A stretch of DNA of 45,656 nucleotides from CAYOHY01 sp964403885 (GTDB lineage Bacteria; Actinomycetota; Coriobacteriia; Anaerosomatales; PHET01). Position numbers and translations under genes: made by a program. Shown piece by piece: positions 7,855-14,165 of this stretch. A model generated the notes under the pieces. It had not been told where the DNA came from. It ran no database searches and saw only the letters and a program-made list of their open reading frames with translations. Positions within the stretch are counted from its first letter, which is position 1. Each line of letters begins with the position of its first letter. Location: contig CAYOHY010000013.1 in the NCBI GenBank assembly GCA_964403885.1, positions 1-45,656 on the forward strand, in the 5' to 3' direction.

Positions 7855-9195
7855 CTACTGGTTGCGGGGAGGCGCGATCTTGCGGACGGGCGCGTTGTCG
7901 TGACAGAAGACGCAGATCGGGACGTCTTGATTCTTGTCGCGCGCATGGCACGAGCAGCCCGAATCCCAAGGCGCACTCTGGTGGCGCTGCTCCCAATCCG
8001 GCAGATGTGCTCCCTTGAACGGGAGGTGACACTTCTGACACAGCCGGTCATCGTGGCACCGGTAGCACATCTTCTTCTTCTCGAACGCTGCCATCTTGGC
8101 GTGGGTGCCGTCCTTGAACTCCTGGCTGTGAGGCATGCGGAGGCCGTGACACTTGTCGCAGCGAGCCTCATCGACCTTGTGACACCCGTAGCAGCTGTTG
8201 TCTCCGGCCGTCACCGGCGGATACGAGAACCTCCCCGTGCCAAGCCGCGTACCCTTGTCCGAGGCCAGCTCACGGTTCCTGCGGCCGGAGAAGGCGATGT
8301 CGGAGAGATGGCACGTCGCACAAGCCGCCGGGGCGACCTTGTCGTTGTGGCAGGCTATACAGGTCCGCATGGGCACACCGGGTCGAGAGCGCTTCACCGC
8401 ATGGCCGACCCTCTCATGGCAGTCGGCGCAGTTCATCCCGGCCTCGAGTGGCTCCTTGTGCTTCATGGCGATACCCGCAGCCTCAACGCGGATCACGCCG
8501 CGGAGCTCCTTGCCATGGCACCTCAGGCACGCATCGGTGGGCACGAGGCCCGTGTCACCCTGCGGCTTGCCCTTCTGGGCCGCGGCGAGCGCCATGCGCC
8601 CCCGCCCCGCTACGTTGCCGATGACACCTGAGACCGAGGGATCCTCGTGGCAGTCCACGCACGACGCCTTCTTGGAGTGGTCGAGCTTGTGCAAAGTCGC
8701 ATCGACGCGCGCAGACGAGTGGCACGTCTGATAGCAGAACGCATCGGTGCCGGTCGCGACGTAGCCGAAGACCAGGGCCGCCACCACGATCAACGGCACC
8801 GTGAGCGCTCCCATGGCGGCAGCGACCCGCTTCGCAAGGCCTCGAGCGGAGGATTCTGACGGGCTCACTTCGGTAGTAGCAGCGCCTTCGACGGCTGCTT
8901 CCACCTCAGCAGACGGCGTGGCGTCATGCGTCACCGCGACGGCGGTGTCGCCGCCGGCCGCGGCCGCGAGCGGTGCGTCGTCCTCTTCGGACCCGTCGTC
9001 GGGTTCCCAGACCCGATAGACCTTTCGCACGCGGCGCTTCTTGGGCGAGAGCACCAACATGCCCACGATGACGATGAGGCCCACCAGAAGTGCGATCGCC
9101 GCACCCACCATCGCGGCCATCTTGGGATCGCGCGTGGGCTGTTGCAGCACGTCTTGCACGCGCGCCCAGATCGCTATGAGTCGCTCGGTGTTCAT
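7855..9195 (-). CDS. Membrane-anchored multiheme c-type cytochrome (12 heme-type sites)
   Basis: A 446-residue protein. It has a transmembrane helix at about 27-49, a charged KKRRVRK flank, an Ala/Glu-rich linker of about 75 residues and a second helix at about 127-148, followed by the heme region. The positive charges place the linker in the cytoplasm and the hemes outside. The first heme site is CX3CH (FCYQTCH, residues 154-159). Ten CXXCH motifs follow, plus one CX1CH (GCSCH, bases 7945-7956) just before the last CXXCH. The start is the ATG at 9195, which overlaps the upstream cytochrome stop as ATGA; the longer frame to 9288 lies inside that gene. The layout resembles a quinol-oxidising or relay cytochrome handing electrons outward from the membrane, but the quinol site and partners are not visible. 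It pairs with the gene upstream and lies downstream of cassette 1. Confidence 0.88.
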   Translation of the reverse strand: MNTERLIAIWARVQDVLQQPTRDPKMAAMVGAAIALLVGLIVIVGMLVLSPKKRRVRKVYRVWEPDDGSEEDDAPLAAAAGGDTAVAVTHDATPSAEVEAAVEGAATTEVSPSESSARGLAKRVAAAMGALTVPLIVVAALVFGYVATGTDAFCYQTCHSSARVDATLHKLDHSKKASCVDCHEDPSVSGVIGNVAGRGRMALAAAQKGKPQGDTGLVPTDACLRCHGKELRGVIRVEAAGIAMKHKEPLEAGMNCADCHERVGHAVKRSRPGVPMRTCIACHNDKVAPAACATCHLSDIAFSGRRNRELASDKGTRLGTGRFSYPPVTAGDNSCYGCHKVDEARCDKCHGLRMPHSQEFKDGTHAKMAAFEKKKMCYRCHDDRLCQKCHLPFKGAHLPDWEQRHQSAPWDSGCSCHARDKNQDVPICVFCHDNAPVRKIAPPRNQ

Positions 9196-10214
9196 CGTGG
9201 CACGGTCGTCTCGGTGGACTGGCCGGACTGGCGGGGACGCGGAGGCAGTCCGCGAGAACCACCCGGGTGGACGTGACGGCGATGACACGTCTCACAGTCC
9301 TCGGAGGTGTGGCACGCAAGACAGCGGCGCTGAGCTTTGGGCGTGGCGATCTTGGGGTGTCGCTCCAAGAATCCCACCGGGTGCGGCATGGGCTCGCCCT
9401 GATGACAGTTCTCACAGAACGTGGCCGAGACATGGCAGGTACTGCACGCAGCGCGGTTCGTCTTCGCCGCGCTCCCGTGCGTCGCGCCGAAGTCCGAAGG
9501 ATGCGGCACGACGATGCCGTGGCACTTCACGCACGAGGCCGGCTCATGACACGTCGAACACAACTTGAGGTCGCCCATCCCGTGCGTCGTGCGCCAGGAC
9601 GGCCCGTGGGTGACTTGGAACGGGCCGCTTGTGAGCCTCTCGCGCTCGGTCCGGTCGTCGTGGCAGGCGTTGCACTCGCGGGTGGCCGACTTCCGAGCAT
9701 GACACGCGACACACCGCTCCATGGTCAGCTCGTTGACCGCCCTCGAGGCCTTTCCATGACTGCTCGCGGGGTGGCACCCCGAGCACGACGTGGCCGAACG
9801 GGCGCATGCCGCATGCTTCACCTTGAGGCCCGCATTCGCAGCAACGACCGAGGGACCAAAGACCTGCCGATGGCAGTCGAGGCACGGACGGGTGCCCACG
9901 CGCGACGTGGGCCCATCGGCAACGGTCCTGCCCGTCAGAGCCGCGGGATACATGCGCGTGAGCTCTTGCATCTTGAAGGCCGGGTAGTCCCACCATCCGG
10001 ACTCAAGGTGGCATCGGTAGCAGCTCACGGACGCGTGCGCCGAGTGATCGGTCCCAACCGCCAACGTGCGGTGGCACGACCTGCACGCGGCGGAGCTCGA
10101 ACCGGCAGCCACGACGCCCGCGAACACCAGCAACGCGACCGCTACGACCACGGTCACGATGAGCGTTCTTCTTGTGCGACGCGCTGCAGGGGTCAAGCCT
10201 GTGCGACCCTCCAT
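9192..10214 (-). CDS. Membrane-anchored dodecaheme c-type cytochrome
   Basis: A 340-residue protein with one N-terminal transmembrane helix (about 18-37) preceded by an Arg-rich cytoplasmic tip, and twelve CXXCH motifs spread evenly to the C-terminus (CRSCH, CYRCH, CLDCH, CSGCH, CVACH, CNACH, CSTCH, CVKCH, CSTCH, CENCH, CLACH, CETCH). Roughly one heme per 25 residues is as dense as known periplasmic or outer-surface electron conduits. The start at ATG 10214 gives a normal anchor sequence but has no clear Shine-Dalgarno; an in-frame start at 10292 would add 26 residues. It overlaps the next cytochrome by ATGA, so the two are translationally coupled and probably form one complex. A terminator separates it from the hexaheme gene upstream. 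Confidence 0.87.
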   Translation of the reverse strand: MEGRTGLTPAARRTRRTLIVTVVVAVALLVFAGVVAAGSSSAACRSCHRTLAVGTDHSAHASVSCYRCHLESGWWDYPAFKMQELTRMYPAALTGRTVADGPTSRVGTRPCLDCHRQVFGPSVVAANAGLKVKHAACARSATSCSGCHPASSHGKASRAVNELTMERCVACHARKSATRECNACHDDRTERERLTSGPFQVTHGPSWRTTHGMGDLKLCSTCHEPASCVKCHGIVVPHPSDFGATHGSAAKTNRAACSTCHVSATFCENCHQGEPMPHPVGFLERHPKIATPKAQRRCLACHTSEDCETCHRRHVHPGGSRGLPPRPRQSGQSTETTVPR

Positions 10215-10382
10215 GAGAGCTGGGAATGCCGAGCACACCAAGGCGAAAGAGTACCAGAACCGTGCGGTCCAAACCTGTGGGTGTGACCACACCGTTCAGG
10301 CTTCGTAAGTGCAACCGCTATGCCATGCACCGCCTTCCGGCGGTAACCACACAGACCGGCAAGTGGTGCCCCCCAAACGCAA

Positions 10383-10408
10383 GAGCGGCCCCCTTTCGGG
10401 GGCCGCTC
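10383..10408 (-). terminator. Intrinsic terminator of the first hexaheme cytochrome gene
   Basis: An 11-bp perfect GC stem (GAGCGGCCCCC with its complement) and a 4-nt loop lie 34 nt after the hexaheme stop at 10442. On the minus strand it is followed by TTGCGTTTGG. With the promoter at 11682-11709 it makes the hexaheme gene a separate transcription unit, as expected for an abundant structural subunit. Confidence 0.85.
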
Positions 10409-10441
10409 AGCAAGTCAGCTTCGGCGATAGCCGAGGTCAGA

Positions 10442-11575
10442 CTAGAAGTTCAGGCCAACACCATTGCCCGAACCATCACGGTGGCACTTGAGGCACATGC
10501 CGTCAGAGCCGTGGTTCTGGCCGCTCGGGATCTTCGCGGCGGCAGCGTCAGCGGCCACGTTCACGAAGTTGTACGCGCCAGCGGTGTAGTGCGGGAAGTT
10601 GCTGTCGGTGACACCAGCAGCCTGGTCGGTGTTACCGGCGTCGTGGCACGAACGGCAGTAGGTCGAAGCGGCGTACGCAACGGCCTTGCCGGTGCCAACG
10701 GTCGAGCCGTTGGCCACGAAGGTGGCCTCAGCCGACTTCATCGGGTGCGACTTGTACTGCAGGTTGGCAGTGGGGTCGCCGTCGACGTAGTTGGCATCGC
10801 CGTAGACGTAGTCGCCGTCGGCGTTGAGGGTGGTCTCAGCGGCACGCGAGAAGTTGGCGTGGCACTGCGAGCAGAAGACCGTGACCTGAGCGTTCTTGCC
10901 AAGGGCACCGGTGTCCGCGCGAGCATCGGCGGCGGTGTCATACAGGCCGCCCACGAGGGTGCGGTCAGCAGAGGCGCCGAGGACCTCGTCCTGAATGGCG
11001 GTAGCGTCGTACTTCAGGATCTTCGAGGCGGCAAGGCCCTGGTAGGTGTTCGCACCGTGGACCGAGTGGCAGTTCACGCAGTTGGCCGAGTTGCGGTTGT
11101 GCGCAACGTTCTCGGCGAACGCGCCAGCCGTGGCGGTCGGAACGAGCGAGCCCGGGTTGGTCCAGAGGACCTCGTTGCCGTTGTACAGCTGCACGCCACC
11201 GACCGAAGTCGAGATGTGGCAGTACACGCAGGCGTTGGCGACCGACGAACGGAGGAGCATCTGGGTCTCCTCGCCCGTACGGGCGGTCCAGGGGTCAGTG
11301 CCGGTCCAAGCGGTGCCCGCAACGGGAGCGTTGTGGACCGCGTGGCAGACGCCGCACTTCTCAGTGTTGACGGTGTAGCCGATGTGCGGGGTGGACTGGG
11401 TGCCGTCAAGGTTCAGCTTGGCGTCAGCCCATGAAACGTAACCATTGGTGACCTTCGCCATGGCGATCCCGCTGAAGGCAAGGACAAGGGCGATCGCCAT
11501 AACGAGAACAAACAGGGTCTTCTTCATGGAAGTGTTCTCCTTGATTGTGATGTGCGAGTGGTTTGTCATGTTCAT
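10442..11575 (-). CDS. Secreted hexaheme c-type cytochrome, OmcS-like nanowire subunit candidate
   Basis: A 377-residue exported protein with signal peptide MKKTLFVLVMAIALVLAFSG ending at AMA (residue 40) and six CXXCH motifs (CGVCH at 74, CVYCH, CVNCH, CSQCH, CRSCH, CLKCH near the C-terminus). Between and before them lie histidines in the same order as Geobacter OmcS: PH before heme 1, CHAVHN, MLLRSS before heme 2, AHN, CHSVHG, SHPMK, FPHYT. Six of these are conserved in the second hexaheme gene of this window, enough for bis-His ligation of six hemes. The start is ATG 11575, with AAAGGAGGTG 5 nt upstream; an internal ATG at 11527 that starts the classic signal peptide is the alternative. 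It has its own promoter and terminator and follows the NHL and TPR genes. Polymerisation into filaments is inference from the OmcS-like pattern. Confidence 0.88.
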   Translation of the reverse strand: MNMTNHSHITIKENTSMKKTLFVLVMAIALVLAFSGIAMAKVTNGYVSWADAKLNLDGTQSTPHIGYTVNTEKCGVCHAVHNAPVAGTAWTGTDPWTARTGEETQMLLRSSVANACVYCHISTSVGGVQLYNGNEVLWTNPGSLVPTATAGAFAENVAHNRNSANCVNCHSVHGANTYQGLAASKILKYDATAIQDEVLGASADRTLVGGLYDTAADARADTGALGKNAQVTVFCSQCHANFSRAAETTLNADGDYVYGDANYVDGDPTANLQYKSHPMKSAEATFVANGSTVGTGKAVAYAASTYCRSCHDAGNTDQAAGVTDSNFPHYTAGAYNFVNVAADAAAAKIPSGQNHGSDGMCLKCHRDGSGNGVGLNF

Positions 11576-11681
11576 ATGCACCTCCTTTCCCTGACAGATT
11601 TGTGCTTCAAGGGGCATGGGCCCCGATTGGCCTTAAGTGTTCTCAATCATCGAAACTACAGAAGCAAATTAGCCGCCATTC

Positions 11682-11709
11682 ATGATAAACCCTTAGCGCG
11701 ATTCATCAA
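11682..11709 (-). promoter_or_regulatory. Probable promoter of the first hexaheme cytochrome gene
   Basis: On the minus strand, TTGATG (11704-11709) and TATCAT (11682-11687) are separated by 16 nt in a locally AT-rich stretch, unusual for this GC-rich window. Transcription would begin near 11675 and give a leader of about 100 nt containing a GGGGC/GCCCC hairpin (around 11611-11624) before the very strong ribosome-binding site. Confidence 0.5.
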
Positions 11710-11787
11710 GTGCCTTCGTTCAACTACTCGAAACAATCGCTGAACGGCAGCCACGCATCGACGCAACCGCGTCGCAAGGCCCAACGC

Positions 11788-13041
11788 CTACTCGGCGGAT
11801 GTCTCCTCGACCTCGGCTGCCGCCTGGCGCCTGCGGCGGCGAACCACCGAGGCGACGATCGCAGCCAACAGCAGGATCAGCGGGATGATGCAGACCCAGA
11901 CCGGGCCGTCGAAGAGTCGGCGTGCTCCCGACAGTGTGGCGTTGCCGCCGCTGCCGGGCAGCCTGACGACCTGCAGGCGGTTGTTGGTGGTGTCGGCGAC
12001 CACGTAGTAGTCGCGGTTCGCGTCGTAGTCGATACCGGTGGGATAGGCGAACATGCCGTCCTCGCGACCGTAGTCGCCCCACTGTGCCGTCAGAGTACCG
12101 GTCTTGGAGTCCTGCGCCATGATCGCGAACACGAACGGGTCCACGAGCACCACGCGTCCGGCCGCGTCGACCGTCATACCCGCGGGAAGCTGGTACGGGC
12201 TCGTGGCGCTGTCCTCGGTGGACATGCCGCGCTTCGAGCCGCCCTTCTGGCGAGAGGCGAACTCCTGGCTCTTGGGCATGATGTAGATCAGGCGACCGTC
12301 GGGCCTGTAGGCCTTGATGCGCTTGTTCTGGGTGTCGCTCACGTACAGGTTGCCGTCCTTGCCCCACGCGATGCCGTGCGGCAGGTCGACCTGCTCCTTG
12401 TTCACACCACGCGAGCCCCACTGGGTGATGAGCTTGCCCTGCGTATCGAAGATGCCGATGCCGTAGGCTGCGGCCACCGCTACCTTGCCGTCCTTGACGG
12501 CGAGGTCGTTGGGCAACTGCACGCCCCAACTGCGCAGGATGGTTCCGTTGGGATCCATGACGTGGACTTCGCTCAGGCCGAAGTCGGCCATATAGATGAG
12601 TCCATCCTCGCCCACCGCGAGGCCTTCGACCGACCCTACCTCGCCGGGGCCACCGCCACGCTTGAAGGCGATGACCTTCTTGGGGGTTCCGTTGGGATTG
12701 AAGCCGACGATCGTCGTCTTGTTGGAGATGGTCCAGATCGTGCCGTCGGGTGCGACTGCAGCATCGGTCGGGTTGTTGAGCAACGTGTCGGGGGTCTTGC
12801 CCCAACCGTAGATCGAACGCACCCACTGCATACCGTCGACCCCGGTGGTCTTGGCGGGTCCGCCGGCCACACGCGTGGACTGCCACACGAAGTAGCCCAC
12901 GACGCTCAGCAGCACGAGCAGCGCGACCAGCAGCAACGACAGCACCCGACGCTGGCGGGAGTTGTCGATCTCCTCGATGACGACCTCGGTGCGATAGCGA
13001 CCCTGGGGGGCCTCAGGAGTGGGGTTCGGGGTGTCCGTCAC
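11788..13041 (-). CDS. Membrane-tethered NHL-repeat beta-propeller protein (cassette 1)
   Basis: A 417-residue protein with an N-terminal transmembrane helix (about 33-53), an NHL beta-propeller built of repeats such as NPTDAAVAPDGTIW, VEGLAVGEDGLIYMAD, LPHGIAWGKDGNLYVSD and YPTGIDYDANRDYYVVAD, and a C-terminal helix followed by RRRRR. The propeller therefore sits outside the membrane between two anchors. The motif WVRSIYGWG just after the first helix is shared with the paralog at 32937-34157. The start is GTG 13041, two bases after the TPR gene stop. NHL proteins act as protein-interaction scaffolds. From memory, an NHL-repeat gene also neighbours omcS/omcT in Geobacter sulfurreducens. I infer a role in export, assembly or anchoring of the hexaheme protein. 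An enzymatic role cannot be excluded. Confidence 0.85.
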   Translation of the reverse strand: MTDTPNPTPEAPQGRYRTEVVIEEIDNSRQRRVLSLLLVALLVLLSVVGYFVWQSTRVAGGPAKTTGVDGMQWVRSIYGWGKTPDTLLNNPTDAAVAPDGTIWTISNKTTIVGFNPNGTPKKVIAFKRGGGPGEVGSVEGLAVGEDGLIYMADFGLSEVHVMDPNGTILRSWGVQLPNDLAVKDGKVAVAAAYGIGIFDTQGKLITQWGSRGVNKEQVDLPHGIAWGKDGNLYVSDTQNKRIKAYRPDGRLIYIMPKSQEFASRQKGGSKRGMSTEDSATSPYQLPAGMTVDAAGRVVLVDPFVFAIMAQDSKTGTLTAQWGDYGREDGMFAYPTGIDYDANRDYYVVADTTNNRLQVVRLPGSGGNATLSGARRLFDGPVWVCIIPLILLLAAIVASVVRRRRRQAAAEVEETSAE

Positions 13042-13043
13042 CT

Positions 13044-13814
13044 CTACTCACCAACCTTCTCAAGAGCTTTCTGTGCAGGTACGTAGTCGGGTGAAAGGCG
13101 CAAGGCCGCGGTGAAGTCCTTCTTGGCGCCGGCAGTGTCGCCCTTGGCCAGCTTCGCCTCGCCGCGCAGGTAGAGCATGTCGGCGGCTTGCGGGTCGTAC
13201 TTCAGGGCCTCGTTGAGCGCCTTGATGGCCTCGTCCCACTTCTTGAGCTTGGCGGCGGCGCGAGCCTTGGCGAGGCGGATGTCGATCGCGATCTCCGGCG
13301 CCACGAGAAGCGGGTCGACCTTGACGCCCTTGGACGCCATCGACTTGAACACCTTTTCGCGCTCGACCTTCTCTTCCTTCTCGACCTTGCCGATCAGGTC
13401 GTACGCATCCTGATAGCGCTCCTGGGCGAGATAGAGGTCCACGGTCGCGATGTCGACCAACACGACTTGGTCTCCGCGCGTCACGGACTTGTGGGCAAGC
13501 TCGGCCTGGCGATTCGCATCGCGATACATCTTCATGCCGGCAAGCGTGCGGATGTAGTCGGCCCACGCCTCGCCCGACTGCGGGCTCAGACGCACGGCCT
13601 CCTTGACCACGACCAGCTGCGCCTCAAGCGCGGTACGCGGGGCCGGCGGGTTGATCACCCCGGCGAGCAGGAAGTACAAGGCGCCCGTGAGAGTGAGGAT
13701 GATGACCGAGAAGATGACGACCTTGAGAATCTGAACGACCCGATCAGGACCGGAGTCGAGCGATTCCTCGTCAATGAGTTCGACGGAGCCGTGTGGCTGC
13801 GAAGAGTCCGTCAT
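13044..13814 (-). CDS. Membrane-anchored TPR protein (cassette 1)
   Basis: A 256-residue protein. A cytoplasmic tip of about 30 residues precedes one transmembrane helix (VVIFSVIILTLTGALYFLLAG), then an extracytoplasmic helical region begins with PAPRTALEAQ and AWADYIRTL and ends in canonical TPR units (KWDEAIKALNEALKYDP, DTAGAKKDFTAALRLSP). It starts at ATG 13814 with GGGAG upstream; the 26 codons before it in frame lack a better start. It is the first gene of the TPR-NHL-hexaheme cassette and 2 nt from the NHL gene. Its paralog at 34154-34918 shares the helix, the PAPR segment and the AWADY motif. TPR domains bind other proteins, so a platform role with the NHL protein is likely but inferred. 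Confidence 0.85.
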   Translation of the reverse strand: MTDSSQPHGSVELIDEESLDSGPDRVVQILKVVIFSVIILTLTGALYFLLAGVINPPAPRTALEAQLVVVKEAVRLSPQSGEAWADYIRTLAGMKMYRDANRQAELAHKSVTRGDQVVLVDIATVDLYLAQERYQDAYDLIGKVEKEEKVEREKVFKSMASKGVKVDPLLVAPEIAIDIRLAKARAAAKLKKWDEAIKALNEALKYDPQAADMLYLRGEAKLAKGDTAGAKKDFTAALRLSPDYVPAQKALEKVGE

Positions 13815-13955
13815 GCGGCAGTGCTCCCTTCGAGTATTAATCGGGCTGAACGCCCGCGTCGCATTGTGCAAGAGGCGTACCATCGTAGGCAAGCGCGAAC
13901 GCCAAGGTTACCCTATCGCCTGCCCTACGCACCCATACTCCACCCAAGGAACAAG

Positions 13956-14010
13956 GATCCTCCATGAGCGACACGTCGACACCCTCTCGCGGTCAGGACA
14001 TACGTGGCAT
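13956..14010 (+). repeat. Left copy of a 55-base end duplication beside the N gap
   Basis: The last 55 bases before the N run are identical to 14111-14165. They contain the ATG (13964) and first codons of the Wzy_C protein, truncated by the gap. This looks like an unmerged contig overlap, not a biological repeat. Confidence 0.95.
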
Positions 14011-14110
14011 NNNNNNNNNNNNNNNNNNNNNNNNNNNNNNNNNNNNNNNNNNNNNNNNNNNNNNNNNNNNNNNNNNNNNNNNNNNNNNNNNNNNNNNNNN
14101 NNNNNNNNNN
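14011..14110. other. Run of 100 N (scaffold gap)
   Basis: Exactly 100 unknown bases join two contigs. The flanking ends overlap by 55 identical bases, so the true sequence is probably continuous with nothing missing. Reading frames through the N run are meaningless. Confidence 0.98.
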
Positions 14111-14165
14111 GATCCTCCATGAGCGACACGTCGACACCCTCTCGCGGTCAGGACATACGTGGCAT
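14111..14165 (+). repeat. Right copy of the 55-base end duplication
   Basis: The first 55 bases after the gap repeat 13956-14010 exactly. The ATG at 14119 in this copy opens the intact reading frame. Confidence 0.95.

Noticed and set aside
9267..11434. Long plus-strand frames opposite the dodecaheme and hexaheme genes
   Set aside because: His/Arg/Val-rich compositional shadows with no domain signal; the minus strand has regular CXXCH spacing.
11632..11639. CTTAAGTG octamer found upstream of both hexaheme genes (also 32882-32889)
   Set aside because: Only 8 identical bases, at different distances (57 and 112 nt) from the starts and without flanking similarity; chance is sufficient.
13956..14165. 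Biological direct repeat or insertion target-site duplication
   Set aside because: The copies abut an exactly 100-base N run and are exactly 55 bases; contig overlap explains both.
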